Source: Burkholderiales bacterium
GTDB lineage: Bacteria > Pseudomonadota > Gammaproteobacteria > Burkholderiales > Burkholderiaceae_B
Length of the DNA: 64,000 nt
Assembly (NCBI GenBank): GCA_021299735.1
Contig: JAJTEM010000009.1
Coordinates: 124,001 to 188,000, forward strand
Direction: 5' to 3'
Below, in pieces: positions 24,351 through 36,231 of the stretch. The position numbers and the translations under genes were made by a program. The notes beneath the pieces are model-generated. The model worked only from the letters and a program-made list of their open reading frames with translations. It made no database searches and was not told the origin of the DNA. Each line of letters begins with the position of its first letter. Positions within the stretch are counted from its first letter, which is position 1.

Positions 24351-26106
24351 CTCGCCTTTGGGCAAGTTCAACACGCAACTGCTCAAAAATTTCCCCAATA
24401 CTGACATCACGCTTTTCAACCTTGCCATCGCGAGACTGAAACTCCACTTTGCCTTCTTTCAAACCACGGTCACCCAGAGTTACTCGCAGCGGTACGCCAA
24501 TCAATTCCCAATCTGCAAACATGACACCCGGCCGCTCATCACGGTCATCTAATACTACGTCTACGCCAGCGTCGTTTAGTTCCCTGTAAAGTTTGTCTGC
24601 CTGGGCCTTGACCTCTTCGCTTTTTTTGTAACCAATAGGGCACAGCACCACCTCAAAAGGGGCAATACTCAATGGCCAAATGATGCCGCGGTCATCAAAA
24701 TTCTGCTCGATCGCTGCACCCAAAATACGCGTCACACCAATGCCATAGCAGCCCATCTCGATTACGGCAGGCTTACCGTTTTCATCCAGAAACTTGGCCT
24801 GCAAGGCTTCCGAGTACTTGGTGCCCAAGTAGAACACATGGCCCACTTCAATACCACGACATATCGCCAAAACCCCTTTGCCGTCCGGTGAAAGGTCGCC
24901 CTCCACAACGTTGCGAATGTCGGCCACCTCGGGCTCGGGCAAATCACGCCCCCAGTTAACCCCCACAAAGTGGTAGTCTGCGTCGTTGGCACCACATACA
25001 AAATCACCCATGGCAGCTACACTGCGGTCAGCAACAACGCGCACCTGCCCACTTAAAGCAACCGGGCCCAGGTAACCTGGCCTAGTACCAAAAGCCGCAA
25101 CAATTTCAGCCTCTGTGGCAAGGCGTAATTCTTGTACGCCGGTCAGCTTGCCCAGCTTAATGTCGTTAACCTCGTGATCACCACGCACCAATGCCAATAT
25201 AAGTTGTGTCTTTTTGACGGGTTTGGTTTCATTTTTTTCAACAACTTCATTGGCGAACACCACGCTTTTTACGGTGAAAGCCAATGGCAAACTCAGTTGC
25301 TCTGCGACCGCGTCACATGTGGAGTTGCCCGGGGTGTGAACTTTCTCCATTCCCTTGGTTGCTGCTGGGCGCTGGGTATTACACACGGCCTCGGCCAACT
25401 CCACATTGGCGGCATAGTCCGACCCGGGACAATACGCGATTGCATCCTCTCCGGTTTCAGCAATTACGTGAAATTCATGGCTACGATTACCGCCTATTGA
25501 GCCCGTATCTGCATTCACAGCCCTAAAGTTCAAACCCAAACGGGTAAAAATGCGACGGTATGCGTCAAACATCACATCGTAGGTTTTCAAAGCTGCATTC
25601 TGGTCGCGGTCGAAAGAATAGGCGTCTTTCATCACGAATTCGCGGCCTCGCATCACGCCAAAGCGGGGGCGAATTTCATCGCGAAACTTGGTTTGGATCT
25701 GATAAAGGTTCAAGGGTAACTGGCGGTAACTTTTTACTTCCTTGCGCACCACGTCGGTAATTACTTCCTCGTGTGTGGGCCCAATCACAAAATCGCGGTC
25801 ATGTCGGTCTTTCAGGCGTAGCAGTTCAGGGCCATACTTTTCCCAACGCCCGCTTTCCTGCCAAAGCTCAGCAGGCTGTACAGCGGGCATCAACAGTTCA
25901 AGGGCGCCTGCCCGGTTCATTTCTTCGCGAATAATATTTTCTACTTTGCGAATTGAACGCAAGCCCACAGGCATGTAGGTGTAGATACCACCGGCCAAAC
26001 GCTTGATCATGCCAGCCCGCATCATGAGTTGGTGGCTGATTACTTCAGCATCGGCTGGTGCCTCTTTCAGGGTATTCAAAAAAAACTGGGTGGCGCGCAT
26101 TTGCAA
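24340..26106 (-). CDS. proS: Prolyl-tRNA synthetase (bacterial type)
   Basis: The 588-aa class II synthetase charges tRNA-Pro. The core has motif 2 ([17 protein letters not shown]) and an inserted editing domain (about residues 230-390) typical of the long bacterial form. Motif 3 lies in [13 protein letters not shown], and the anticodon-binding domain is at the end. Either ATG at 26106 or 26100 could start; MRATQFF is the usual start. It overlaps the downstream lytic transglycosylase by about 11 nt. Confidence 0.95.
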   Translation of the reverse strand: MQMRATQFFLNTLKEAPADAEVISHQLMMRAGMIKRLAGGIYTYMPVGLRSIRKVENIIREEMNRAGALELLMPAVQPAELWQESGRWEKYGPELLRLKDRHDRDFVIGPTHEEVITDVVRKEVKSYRQLPLNLYQIQTKFRDEIRPRFGVMRGREFVMKDAYSFDRDQNAALKTYDVMFDAYRRIFTRLGLNFRAVNADTGSIGGNRSHEFHVIAETGEDAIAYCPGSDYAANVELAEAVCNTQRPAATKGMEKVHTPGNSTCDAVAEQLSLPLAFTVKSVVFANEVVEKNETKPVKKTQLILALVRGDHEVNDIKLGKLTGVQELRLATEAEIVAAFGTRPGYLGPVALSGQVRVVADRSVAAMGDFVCGANDADYHFVGVNWGRDLPEPEVADIRNVVEGDLSPDGKGVLAICRGIEVGHVFYLGTKYSEALQAKFLDENGKPAVIEMGCYGIGVTRILGAAIEQNFDDRGIIWPLSIAPFEVVLCPIGYKKSEEVKAQADKLYRELNDAGVDVVLDDRDERPGVMFADWELIGVPLRVTLGDRGLKEGKVEFQSRDGKVEKRDVSIGEIFEQLRVELAQRRVDL

Positions 26107-26240
26107 AAAACTCTTGAGTAATGAATTGGTTAGAACTGCGATTGTACTTTTATCCGCCCGCAGCGCGGATACCCTAGGTGTACAAATGCAGGCTGGTGCT
26201 TATAATGAGTGTGAATTGTAAAGAAATCTGCGGGGCGCGT

Positions 26241-26801
26241 ATGCTTGATAAAGAAGGCTACCGTCCCAACGTCGGCATTATTTTGACCAATTCCCGAAAG
26301 CAAGTCTTTTGGGGTAAGCGAATTCGTGAACATTCCTGGCAATTTCCGCAGGGCGGAATTAAACATGGTGAATCGCCAGAACAAGCCATGTACCGGGAAT
26401 TGCACGAGGAAGTTGGCCTGTTGCCAGAACATGTTGAAATTATAGGAAGAACCAGGAATTGGTTGCGGTATACCGTACCCGATCACTGGATTCGACGGGA
26501 ATGGCGGGGAAGCTACAAAGGCCAGAAACAAATCTGGTTTTTGCTGAAATTGGTTGGAAGGGATTGCGATGTAAGCCTGCGGGCCACTGAGCATCCCGAA
26601 TTTGATGCCTGGCGTTGGAACGAGTATTGGGTTCCACTTGAAAACGTCATAGATTTCAAAAGGGAAGTGTACAAACAAGCATTGGGAGAGTTGGCCAAGC
26701 TGCTGTTTTCCAGAAATGACCCGAGGCGATTGCCGCGGGGTGACCACTGGGAACCTGCCGTTAAAACCGGTGAAACCCAAGGAAAACCAGAGTCGACATA
26801 A
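26241..26801 (+). CDS. rppH: RNA pyrophosphohydrolase
   Basis: The 186-aa Nudix enzyme removes pyrophosphate from 5'-triphosphate RNA, starting RNase E-dependent decay. The Nudix box [20 protein letters not shown] fits GX5EX7REUXEEXGU. ATG 26241 gives the expected [12 protein letters not shown] start. It is divergent from proS with 135 nt between, as in many beta- and gammaproteobacteria. Confidence 0.95.
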   Translation: MLDKEGYRPNVGIILTNSRKQVFWGKRIREHSWQFPQGGIKHGESPEQAMYRELHEEVGLLPEHVEIIGRTRNWLRYTVPDHWIRREWRGSYKGQKQIWFLLKLVGRDCDVSLRATEHPEFDAWRWNEYWVPLENVIDFKREVYKQALGELAKLLFSRNDPRRLPRGDHWEPAVKTGETQGKPEST

Positions 26802-26833
26802 AAAAACGCGAACCCAAGGGTTCGCGTTTTTTT
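26801..26833 (+). terminator. Strong rho-independent terminator
   Basis: CGCGAACCC (26807-26815) pairs with GGGTTCGCG (26818-26826), with a 2-nt loop, flanked by A6 before and T7 after. It ends rppH and probably also the convergent small gene. Confidence 0.92.
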
Positions 26834-27209
26834 ACACACGATTTTCAGCTGCGGGTACCTCTGGTAATTCAATTGATGCTTGAATTTCGGCCACGCGATT
26901 GCCTCTGAGATAATTCAGGTTAATCGAAGCCATCTTGGCGTAAAACGCCGATGCGGTAATGGCTGTGAGACCCACCATAACTGCCGATGCACCAAAAAGC
27001 ATTTCATGGATCTCTCCGCTTTTGACCATGTGCCTAGCGCCCATACACGCTGCAAACAAACCTGCCGAAGCTGTGACCACGGCGCAACAAAGTGGAGAAA
27101 TCACTGAATTTTGATTGTCTAGACTCTGGGCTAAAGGTGGACGCTGATGGCCCATAGCCTGGTTAGCGTTTACAGTTTGAGCAGAAATAATACCAACTTG
27201 CTGGGGCAT
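26832..27209 (-). CDS. Small two-TM protein of unknown function
   Basis: The 125-aa protein has a Gln/Asn-rich N-terminus, two hydrophobic segments (about residues 41-60 and 70-90) and a charged C-terminus. The layout resembles the 9982-10356 gene, but alignment by eye shows no firm identity. No family is recognised. Confidence 0.5.
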   Translation of the reverse strand: MPQQVGIISAQTVNANQAMGHQRPPLAQSLDNQNSVISPLCCAVVTASAGLFAACMGARHMVKSGEIHEMLFGASAVMVGLTAITASAFYAKMASINLNYLRGNRVAEIQASIELPEVPAAENRV

Positions 27210-27289
27210 GACAACCTTCCTTGACCACGAAAAGATATAAGTAAATCCTCAGGCAAGTTTGGTTCAATTGTACGAAAATCCACTTTGGG

Positions 27290-27522
27290 TTAACCACAGT
27301 CAGCCTTTTGCAAAGCCCCCACCCAACGGTCGCGGTTTTCGCGCCGCTCGCGCATGCACTGAATCAACAGGTGCATATGCACAGATTGCCTTTTTTGTGG
27401 GCCAGCAGTACCCAGGCCGCATCGATGTCTTCATCGCGCTTGAGCCAGCCGAAAACACGCTGCGCAAGCTGGTAGCCAGCTTTTCTTTTTTCATCAACCG
27501 GGTAAACAAAAAGCCGAGCGGG
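27290..27522 (-). pseudogene. Probable degraded gene fragment in two frames
   Basis: Two adjacent minus-strand frames look protein-like: one from about 27522 to TGA 27364 (ARLFVYPVDEKRKAGYQLAQ, then RVFGWLKRDEDIDAAWVLL) and one from ATG 27376 to TAA 27290 (MHLLIQCMRERRENRDRWVG). They would join into one protein with a frameshift near 27375. No clear start exists. The family is not recognised. Confidence 0.3.
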
Positions 27523-27544
27523 CTAAGCAGCAGCTTTTGAATTC

Positions 27545-28666
27545 TTAGGCCAGCACCACCATGTTGTCTCGGTGTATCAGCTCGGGGTCGTCCAGATAAC
27601 CAAGGATGGGCTCTATCGCGCTGGTGGGTTGCTTGGCAATTTTTTTAACCTCAGCAGCAGAGTAATTCACTAGACCACGCGCAACTTCTTCGCCCTCTGG
27701 GCTGAGGCAGGCTACAACATCACCGCGCTGAAAATTGCCTTGGCAACCGGTTACACCAATGGGCAACAAACTGCCTTTTTTCTTGCGCAAGGCCTCAGCG
27801 GCGCCAGCGTCCAGCAACAAGGAGCCTTTCAGTTTCAGGTGGTCGGCCATCCATTGCTTGCGCGCGGCCAATCGCCCCAAGGGGGCTTTCAGGTAGGTGC
27901 CCACGGATTCACCTTTCATCAGGCGCACCAGCACATTCGGTTCATGGCCACTGGCAATTACGGTGGCTGCGCCACTTCGTGCAGCTCGCTTTGCAGCCAG
28001 AATTTTGGTGATCATGCCACCAGTGCCCACACTGCTGCCCGCCCCACCTGCCATTTTTTCAAGCTCGGGGTTGCCTGCTGTTTCCTCGTGGATGAATTTG
28101 GCATCCGGGTTCTTGCGGGGGTCGGCGCTGTACAAACCCACTTGGTCGGTCAAAATAACCAAGGTGTCAGCTTCAACCAGGTTGGTCACGAACGCGCCCA
28201 AGGTGTCATTGTCACCAAAACGAATTTCGTCAGTTACCACGGTGTCGTTTTCGTTGATGATGGGCACCACTTTGTGGCCTAACAACGAATACAAAGTGGA
28301 ACGTGCATTCAAGTAACGCTCACGGTCGGCCAAATCGGCGTGAGTTAACAGCACCTGCGCACACACCAGGCCATGTTCAGCAAATCCGATTTCATAAGCA
28401 TGCACCAAGCCCATTTGCCCCACGGCCGCGGCGGCTTGAAGCTCGTGAATTTCTCGGGGGCGCTTGGCCCAGTTCAGGCGTTTCATGCCCTCGGCAATTG
28501 CACCGGACGAGACTAACACCACCTCGCAGCCAAGTTCGGCGAGTTCAGCAATTTGTGCTGCCCAAGCCCGAATGGACTCCATGTCCACGCCCTTGCCACC
28601 TTTGGTGACCAAGGAGCTGCCTACTTTCACCACTACACGTTGATTTGCCAGAGATTTCTCTGCCAC
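27545..28666 (-). CDS. proB: Glutamate 5-kinase
   Basis: The 373-aa kinase makes glutamyl-5-phosphate, first step of proline synthesis. The amino acid kinase domain shows VVKVGSSLV near the N-terminus, INENDTV, and [10 protein letters not shown]-terminal PUA domain (about residues 280-365) is present, as in E. coli. It follows obgE on the same strand with 5 nt between. Confidence 0.95.
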   Translation of the reverse strand: MAEKSLANQRVVVKVGSSLVTKGGKGVDMESIRAWAAQIAELAELGCEVVLVSSGAIAEGMKRLNWAKRPREIHELQAAAAVGQMGLVHAYEIGFAEHGLVCAQVLLTHADLADRERYLNARSTLYSLLGHKVVPIINENDTVVTDEIRFGDNDTLGAFVTNLVEADTLVILTDQVGLYSADPRKNPDAKFIHEETAGNPELEKMAGGAGSSVGTGGMITKILAAKRAARSGAATVIASGHEPNVLVRLMKGESVGTYLKAPLGRLAARKQWMADHLKLKGSLLLDAGAAEALRKKKGSLLPIGVTGCQGNFQRGDVVACLSPEGEEVARGLVNYSAAEVKKIAKQPTSAIEPILGYLDDPELIHRDNMVVLA

Positions 28667-28671
28667 GGAAA

Positions 28672-29799
<1,128 letters not shown>

Positions 29800-29879
29800 T
29801 TACTATGCCCGCATGCTACTTGTAGTGAGTGCGCCTGCCAGACTTGATCTGTTTACTATAAAAATGAATGCACTTGCCC

Positions 29880-29913
29880 AAAAACGAAAATAGCCCTGCA
29901 CTGCAGGGCTATT
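29880..29913 (-). terminator. Hairpin terminator or attenuator after rpmA
   Basis: AATAGCCCTGCA and TGCAGGGCTATT form a perfect 12-bp stem around one base (29889-29913). On the minus strand it is followed by TTCGTTTTT. It probably limits transcription from rplU-rpmA into obgE. Confidence 0.7.
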
Positions 29914-29946
29914 GGACCAAGCACGGTGTGCGGTGCAAACGAGGAA

Positions 29947-30207
29947 TTAACCTTCGCTGACCACGCTCACAGTTTTGCGACGCAGTGCGCCTTTGACTGA
30001 GAACTGCACCTGACCGTCTGTCAGGGCGAACAATGTGTGATCTTTGCCCATGCCGACATTGTCACCAGCATGAAAACGTGTACCGCGTTGGCGAATAATG
30101 ATGCCACCGGCATTGATTGCCTGGCCACCAAACACCTTCACACCCAGTCGCTTGGCTTCTGAGTCACGTCCGTTTCGCGTAGAGCCGCCGCCTTTCTTAC
30201 TTGCCAT
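29947..30207 (-). CDS. rpmA: Ribosomal protein bL27
   Basis: The 86-aa 50S protein near the peptidyl-transferase centre has the usual [20 protein letters not shown] start and [17 protein letters not shown]. The product keeps the usual length. It is cotranscribed with rplU, 16 nt apart. Confidence 0.97.
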   Translation of the reverse strand: MASKKGGGSTRNGRDSEAKRLGVKVFGGQAINAGGIIIRQRGTRFHAGDNVGMGKDHTLFALTDGQVQFSVKGALRRKTVSVVSEG

Positions 30208-30223
30208 GAGTCATTCTCCTCTA

Positions 30224-30535
30224 TCAAGCGTTGATGGCTTGGATCTGGATTTGAGTGTAGTTCTGGCGATGGCCTTGACGCTTTTGATAGTGCTTGCGAC
30301 GACGCATCTTGAAGATCTTCACTTTGTCGTGACGACCGTGTGCCAAAACAACTGCCTTGACCGAAGCCCCTTGAACAAGTGGAGTACCCACTTTTACAGT
30401 GTCACCGCTACCAACGGCGAGCACTTCGTCCAGAGAGATTTCTTGGCCAATGTCAGCAGGTATCTGTTCTACTTTAAGTTTTTCGCCAGCAGCAACTTTG
30501 TATTGCTTGCCGCCGGTTTTTATGACCGCGTACAT
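30224..30535 (-). CDS. rplU: Ribosomal protein bL21
   Basis: The 103-aa 50S subunit protein binds 23S rRNA. It has [14 protein letters not shown] at the start and [16 protein letters not shown] near the C-terminus, both typical. It is the first gene of rplU-rpmA-obgE-proB and divergent from ispB, so promoters lie in 30536-30741. Confidence 0.97.
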   Translation of the reverse strand: MYAVIKTGGKQYKVAAGEKLKVEQIPADIGQEISLDEVLAVGSGDTVKVGTPLVQGASVKAVVLAHGRHDKVKIFKMRRRKHYQKRQGHRQNYTQIQIQAINA

Positions 30536-30741
30536 AGTTGACCCTTAATTTTTTAACCAATCTTTAATCTTGCAATGAACCCGAAAAAATTCGGATAGCC
30601 CGCAATTATGCTCGGAAAGTGCAATGTTGTCAAAGCCTTGTGAGCAAAGTGCGCACATTCTGCAAAGCCGATGCGGCTTTTGTCAAACACCCTCAAGTAC
30701 AATATGCGCAACATAAATCATCCTCACATGCAGTGAACCCC

Positions 30742-31734
30742 ATGCCCAGCCCAGCGCCCAGTGTGAAAAGCGTGTTGTCGCCCATCGTGGCCGACATGCA
30801 GCAACTCGACCAGGTTATTCGAGCCAGCCTGCACTCCGAGGTTAGCCTGATCAACCAGATTAGCGATTACATCATCAATGCAGGCGGCAAACGTTTGCGC
30901 CCGGCACTGGTTATTCTGACCGCCCGCGCTTTGGGCGCCACACCACAACAAATGGCACAAGCTATTGAATTGGCTGCAATTGTTGAATTCATTCACACGG
31001 CCACTCTGCTGCACGATGACGTGGTTGATGAATCAGAGATGCGCCGAGGTCGCCTGACCGCAAACGCAGAATACGGAAATTCTGCCGCAGTGTTGGTTGG
31101 TGACTTCCTGTATTCCCGCTCGTTTCAGATGATGGTAAAAATCGGGCTGATGGACGTGATGGACGTGCTCTCGGAAGCGACCAACACCATCGCAGAAGGT
31201 GAAGTGCTGCAACTGCTGAATTGCAAAGACCCCGATGTGACAGAAGACCGATACATGCAGGTTATCGATTTCAAAACGGCAAAGCTATTCGAGGCGTCCT
31301 GCCGGCTGGCGGGTATTGTGACCGGTCAAGACAAGGAACAGATCGCCAATCTGGGGCGGTTTGGCGCAGAGGTGGGCAGCGCGTTCCAATTAATTGATGA
31401 CGTGCTTGACTACGCCGGAGAAAGTACGGCGCTAGGCAAAAATGTGGGAGACGACCTTCGCGAAGGCAAACCCACATTACCCCTTATTCACGCAATGCTA
31501 CACGCCAAGCCACAGATAAAGGCCCAAATTCGGGATGCAATTGCCAACGGTGGCACCCAGGATGTGAGCGGCATTATGGCGAGTATTGAGGAAACAAACT
31601 CCCTGGCGTACACACGAAGTAAAGCTCTGGCCCTGGCACGATCGGCCAAAACCCGGCTAGGCGTGTTAAGCAACAACCAGTACTCGGAGGCACTTGAGAC
31701 ATTGTGCGATGTCGCGGTAAATCGTAATTCTTGA
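30742..31734 (+). CDS. ispB: Octaprenyl diphosphate synthase-type polyprenyl synthase
   Basis: The 330-aa trans-prenyltransferase makes the ubiquinone side chain. First Asp-rich motif is LLHDDVVDES, second is QLIDDVLDY; GGKRLRP lies near residue 60. ATG 30742 was chosen over an upstream frame start at 30619, which lacks family similarity. The ispB-rplU divergent pair is conserved in proteobacteria. Confidence 0.93.
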   Translation: MPSPAPSVKSVLSPIVADMQQLDQVIRASLHSEVSLINQISDYIINAGGKRLRPALVILTARALGATPQQMAQAIELAAIVEFIHTATLLHDDVVDESEMRRGRLTANAEYGNSAAVLVGDFLYSRSFQMMVKIGLMDVMDVLSEATNTIAEGEVLQLLNCKDPDVTEDRYMQVIDFKTAKLFEASCRLAGIVTGQDKEQIANLGRFGAEVGSAFQLIDDVLDYAGESTALGKNVGDDLREGKPTLPLIHAMLHAKPQIKAQIRDAIANGGTQDVSGIMASIEETNSLAYTRSKALALARSAKTRLGVLSNNQYSEALETLCDVAVNRNS

Positions 31735-31839
31735 TCTGAAAAAACATCCGCCTAGGTGATTGAAAAGTACACACTGAAGAAGCATAGTTGGGCAATAAAG
31801 CTGTTGATCCAAACCGTTCACCTTCAAGGACCTTGATCT

Positions 31840-33534
31840 ATGAGCATCAGTAGTGCAATTGTCAAAAGCTCTGGGCTTGTGCGGGCACTGACCGCCAAAC
31901 AACTTCTGGACAACGCCCGACTGGAGCAGTTAACCGCTGAGGAGGTCCAAGGCCGCTCAGTGGCAGAGTGGATTGTGAGCAACGGATTGGTGAGCGCCGA
32001 GTTGCTCGCCAGCACGGTTGCGAAGCACTTTGGGTACCCGTTGCTGGACCTAAGCCAATTTGACGAGACGCGAGAGGGGCTGGAGGCTGACCTGGTACAG
32101 GCAGAAAAAGGATTAGAAGCTTTTGTACTGAGCCGCCGCCACGGCTCATTGAACGTGGCCATGGCCGACCCGACAGACCTTAGCACCATTCAGCAACTAA
32201 AGTTTCGGACCCAGTTGCTTGTTGAACCGGTGGTGGTGGAATACGATAAGTTATTAAGCCGAATCGAAAAGAGCTCCCCCTCACAGGGTATGGATGAAGG
32301 CTTGCTCACGGAGGTTCAGTCTGAAGGCAGCTCGAATCAAGAAGAATCTGCCCTCTATGTAGATGATGCGCCTATCGTTCGATTTGTTCAGCGGGTGCTG
32401 AGTGATGCCCTGAAAAAAGGTGCATCCGATATTCACCTCGAGCCTTATGAGAAAAGCTACAGGGTCCGATTCCGTATTGACGGGGTGCTTCAGGAAACTT
32501 CACAGCCGCCGCTGACAGCCAAATCACAAATTGCAGCACGAATCAAAATCATGAGCCGGTTGGATACCACTGAAACACGCGTGCCCCAAGATGGCCGCAT
32601 TCGGCTTACGCTGGGTTCCGACGAGCGCAAAATTGACTTCCGGGTCAGCACATTGCCAACATTGTTTGGCGAAAAAATTGTGATGCGTTTGCTTGACTCC
32701 ACCAAATCACTGCTGAAACTAGAACAACTGGGATTTGAGAATGCCCAGCGCACGGCTGTGGAAAATGCATTGGCAAAACCACACGGCATGATTTTGGTCA
32801 CTGGCCCAACAGGAAGCGGCAAAACCGTGTCCCTGTACACGTTTTTACAAATGCTAAACCACAATTCCGTCAACATCAGCACGGTAGAAGATCCAGCCGA
32901 GATCAACCTGGCGGGAATAAACCAGGTCAACATCAACGAGCGGATTGGCCTAACCTTTGCGAAGGCCCTGCGCGCCCTGCTACGTCAGGATCCTGACGTC
33001 ATTATGGTCGGCGAGATTCGTGATCTGGAAACGGCTGACATTTCGATAAAGGCTTCACAAACTGGTCACAAGGTATTGTCTACCTTGCACACCAACGATG
33101 CTGTGTCTTCGATCATTCGCCTGAAAAACATGGGCGTTGAAACATTCAACATCGCCTCGTCGGTCAGCTTGATCATCGCCCAGCGCTTGGTACGAAAACT
33201 ATGCAGTTGCAAGTCCCCGCATCCGCTCGGGCTTCAGGCGATGGCCACTTCAGGTTTGTTGAAAGAGGTCCCCCAAGAGGATTGGACACCCTTCTGCGCG
33301 GTGGGCTGCGAGGCCTGCAATGGCACAGGATACTCGGGTCGCACCGGTATTTACGAAGTGTTACCCGTGTCTGAAGCCATGCAGGAACTCATTATCGCGG
33401 GCGCATCTGCGCTTGAAATGGAACGCCTTGCCCGCCAAGAGGGAATTGCGAGTATGAGTGAATCCGGTATCGCCAAGGTTCGCTTGGGTATCACCAGCAT
33501 TGAAGAAATTCTGAGCGCGACAAAAGCCGATTAA
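31840..33534 (+). CDS. pilB: Type IV pilus assembly ATPase PilB
   Basis: The 564-aa ATPase powers pilus extension. It has an N-terminal GSPII_E domain (about residues 1-150), then Walker A GPTGSGKT (about 323-330), Asp box, Walker B region (VIMVGEIRD) and the tetracysteine zinc site (CSC... CEAC). It is the first gene of pilB-pilC-pilD. Motifs are intact. Confidence 0.95.
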   Translation: MSISSAIVKSSGLVRALTAKQLLDNARLEQLTAEEVQGRSVAEWIVSNGLVSAELLASTVAKHFGYPLLDLSQFDETREGLEADLVQAEKGLEAFVLSRRHGSLNVAMADPTDLSTIQQLKFRTQLLVEPVVVEYDKLLSRIEKSSPSQGMDEGLLTEVQSEGSSNQEESALYVDDAPIVRFVQRVLSDALKKGASDIHLEPYEKSYRVRFRIDGVLQETSQPPLTAKSQIAARIKIMSRLDTTETRVPQDGRIRLTLGSDERKIDFRVSTLPTLFGEKIVMRLLDSTKSLLKLEQLGFENAQRTAVENALAKPHGMILVTGPTGSGKTVSLYTFLQMLNHNSVNISTVEDPAEINLAGINQVNINERIGLTFAKALRALLRQDPDVIMVGEIRDLETADISIKASQTGHKVLSTLHTNDAVSSIIRLKNMGVETFNIASSVSLIIAQRLVRKLCSCKSPHPLGLQAMATSGLLKEVPQEDWTPFCAVGCEACNGTGYSGRTGIYEVLPVSEAMQELIIAGASALEMERLARQEGIASMSESGIAKVRLGITSIEEILSATKAD

Positions 33535-33554
33535 CCTGCTTGAGAGAGCGTGTC

Positions 33555-34796
33555 ATGAATGCAAATTTGAGAGACAAGTCCGCTTCTGGAGATACGCTGT
33601 TTTTTTGGACAGAAAAACCAAAAGGCAAATCAAAAAAAGCGCGATCAGGTGAAATCCGAGCGCGCTCAATTGACCATGCGCGCTACCAGCTAAGCCGACA
33701 GGGCGTTACGGCGAGTACAGTTCGAAAAGCCCGGTCCTTCACTGGGCGAGGAATTCCTCTGGCCACAGTTGCCTCTTTTGTGCGGCAGCTTGCCGTAATG
33801 ATCCAGTCTGGTGTGCCCCTTGGGCAAAGCCTGGGCTTGATTGCGAGCGGCATGACTGACGACAAATCAAAAAGGGCCATGCAAACTGTAGTCCGCTCCA
33901 TTCGAGGCGATATTGAAAGTGGCTTGAAACTAAGCGAGGCCATGCGTAAACATCCCCGCTGTTTCGATAACCTGTTCTGTAACACATTGGCCGCCGGCGA
34001 GAATGCAGGTGAACTGGACGCAGCACTAAGTCGGCTAGCAACCCACATGGAAAAAACACTGAACATTCGACGGAAAGTTCGCAAGGCGATGATCTACCCA
34101 AGTATCGTGATATTGGTGGCGATTGCGGTCAGCGTGGGTATGCTGTTGTTTGTCTTGCCCTCGTTCAAATCCATTTATTCGCAATTCGATGCAGAACTTC
34201 CGGCGCTCACCTCCATGCTGCTTGGTACCTCCGACCTATTACAAGAGCATGGACTGGTCATGCTCGGTATTTTGGGGGTGGTAATTTATAGCCTGATTCA
34301 GGTTTATCGCAGAAATCAGAAATTCAAAAACTCTGCTGACACTCTTTTATTGCGCATTCCGCTGATCGGCGACATGATGAAAACCGCAGTTCATGCACGC
34401 TGGACGCGCACTTTTGCGACATTGAGTGCATCTGGCGTGCCAATTACGTCAGCACTCGAATCAGTCGCTAGCGTGTCTCACATTCAAAGCTTTCAGGACG
34501 CCACACTGGAAATACGGCAATCAGTTGCATCTGGTGGCCGGGTTTCCGACAGCATGGACAGCGTTCGAATATTTCCTCCAGAAGCGGTACAGATGATAAG
34601 AATCGGAGAGGAATCCGGGAGGCTTGACTCGATGCTGGAACGACTGGCCAATCAGTACGAGACCAGCCTAGATGACAAGGTGGATACGCTATCCACTGTA
34701 ATGGAGCCTATGATCATGTGCGTGATAGGTGTACTGGTTGGCGTTCTTATTATTGGTATGTATATGCCAATCTTCAGTATGGGAGACATTTTTTGA
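33555..34796 (+). CDS. pilC: Type IV pilus inner membrane platform PilC
   Basis: The 413-aa protein contains two T2SSF domains (about residues 75-200 and 275-400), each with membrane helices. It forms the platform moved by PilB. ATG 33555 is preferred to a TTG at 33540. Its stop overlaps the pilD start region. Confidence 0.94.
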   Translation: MNANLRDKSASGDTLFFWTEKPKGKSKKARSGEIRARSIDHARYQLSRQGVTASTVRKARSFTGRGIPLATVASFVRQLAVMIQSGVPLGQSLGLIASGMTDDKSKRAMQTVVRSIRGDIESGLKLSEAMRKHPRCFDNLFCNTLAAGENAGELDAALSRLATHMEKTLNIRRKVRKAMIYPSIVILVAIAVSVGMLLFVLPSFKSIYSQFDAELPALTSMLLGTSDLLQEHGLVMLGILGVVIYSLIQVYRRNQKFKNSADTLLLRIPLIGDMMKTAVHARWTRTFATLSASGVPITSALESVASVSHIQSFQDATLEIRQSVASGGRVSDSMDSVRIFPPEAVQMIRIGEESGRLDSMLERLANQYETSLDDKVDTLSTVMEPMIMCVIGVLVGVLIIGMYMPIFSMGDIF

Positions 34797-35558
34797 CCGC
34801 ATTAAATGGTTTGGAACCAGAGCAATGGTTGGTATTAAGCGCGCTGCTGGGGCTGTGTATTGGGTCTTTGCTCAATGTGGTAGCCCATCGCTTGCCAGTG
34901 ATGATGCAACGCGCCTGGGACGCCGACCTTGCTGAGGCCCAAGGCCGCGAGCCGGAAACGCTTCCGCGGTTCAACCTTTTTTTGCCTGCCTCTCATTGCC
35001 CGGCATGCAAAACAAAACTGAAAGCCTGGCAAAACATCCCTGTGCTTTCTTACCTGCTGCTTCGTGGAAAATGTGGCCACTGCTCAAGCCATATTTCCTT
35101 GCGCTACCCGTTCGTCGAGCTGCTTTGCGGAGGGCTTTTTGTAACTGTCGCCTTGCTCAATCCACCAGGACTTGTCGCCTTGGCCCTAATGGGCTCTGCT
35201 TTGGGCTGGCTTGCTATTCAACCTTTTCGCCGAGTTTGTACCACTGGCCAGCGCTGTGGCTGGCGCGGCAACTGGCTATTTGATACTTTGGATTATTTAC
35301 CAACTGTTCAAATTGGTCACTGGCAAAGAAGGTATGGGATATGGTGACTTCAAGCTGCTGGCAGCCATCGGCGCATGGCTGGGCCTAACATCGCTGTTCA
35401 GCGTGGTACTTTTCGCCTCCGTGTCGGGTATTGTATTTGGCCTGATTATTCAAACCATTCGCGGACAGAAAAAAACCGATGCCTTTCCTTTTGGCCCCTG
35501 TTTAGTGATGGGCGCCTTGGCCTGGATGGCTGGTCTTGACGTGACTCAATGGTTTTAA
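34793..35558 (+). pseudogene. pilD: Damaged prepilin peptidase gene (deletion plus frameshift)
   Basis: PilD cleaves and methylates type IV prepilins. The first frame (TTG 34793 to about 35195) encodes a normal N-terminus with the CPAC/CGHC zinc site and RYPFVELL. The rest continues in another frame from about 35195 (LLWAGLLFNLF, GKEGMGYGDFKLL with the second catalytic Asp). Compared with P. aeruginosa PilD from memory, about 21 residues between, including the first catalytic aspartate (LIDADHQLLPD region), are missing. This fits a 62- or 65-nt deletion. The gene is probably non-functional, or the sequence is in error. Confidence 0.78.
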
Positions 35559-35565
35559 ACAAGCA

Positions 35566-36186
35566 ATGCACATTGCCTTAAAAAAACCCAAGCAACTCGT
35601 GGTGGGCCTGACCGGCGGAATCGGATCAGGAAAAACTGCGGTCTCAGGCCGCCTTCATGACTGGGGCGCAACAGTAATTGATACCGATGAGATTGCACAT
35701 AGCCTGACAAAAGCGAATGGGCTGGCCATGCCAGACATACGCAAAGCTTTTGGCGAAGAGGCCGTGCTTCCCGATGGAAGCATGAACCGAGACCACATGC
35801 GTGCCCTGGTATTTAAAGAGCCCGACAAACGAATTGCCCTGGAAAAGATTCTCCATCCAAAAATTCGGCAACTTGTTCAATTGAAGCTGAACGCAGGAGC
35901 CCCACTGTACTTTGTACTGGTGGTTCCATTGCTGTTTGAAAAAGAAGGTTGGGGGGAACTAATGGACGAAATTATTGTGGTCGATTGCCCGGTAGAGCAA
36001 CAGATTCAAAGGGTGATTCAACGCAACGGTTGGCCAGAAGCCCAGGTACGCGCGGTAATACAAAACCAGGCAACACGAGAGAAACGATTGGCGGGTGCTA
36101 CAAAGGTGATCGAAAACAATGGTGATCTGGCAGAACTTGTCAAAAAAATTGACTTTATGCACCAAACATTGATAAAAAAAGCGTAA
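35566..36186 (+). CDS. coaE: Dephospho-CoA kinase
   Basis: The 206-aa enzyme does the last step of coenzyme A synthesis. Walker A is GLTGGIGSGKT (residues 15-25), followed by DTDEIAH. Typical length is about 200 aa. It lies right after pilD, as in many proteobacteria. Confidence 0.95.
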   Translation: MHIALKKPKQLVVGLTGGIGSGKTAVSGRLHDWGATVIDTDEIAHSLTKANGLAMPDIRKAFGEEAVLPDGSMNRDHMRALVFKEPDKRIALEKILHPKIRQLVQLKLNAGAPLYFVLVVPLLFEKEGWGELMDEIIVVDCPVEQQIQRVIQRNGWPEAQVRAVIQNQATREKRLAGATKVIENNGDLAELVKKIDFMHQTLIKKA

Positions 36187-36231
36187 AAGTGATCGCGCTA
36201 TTTGCATGAAAACTACAGGTGCGCCACAATC

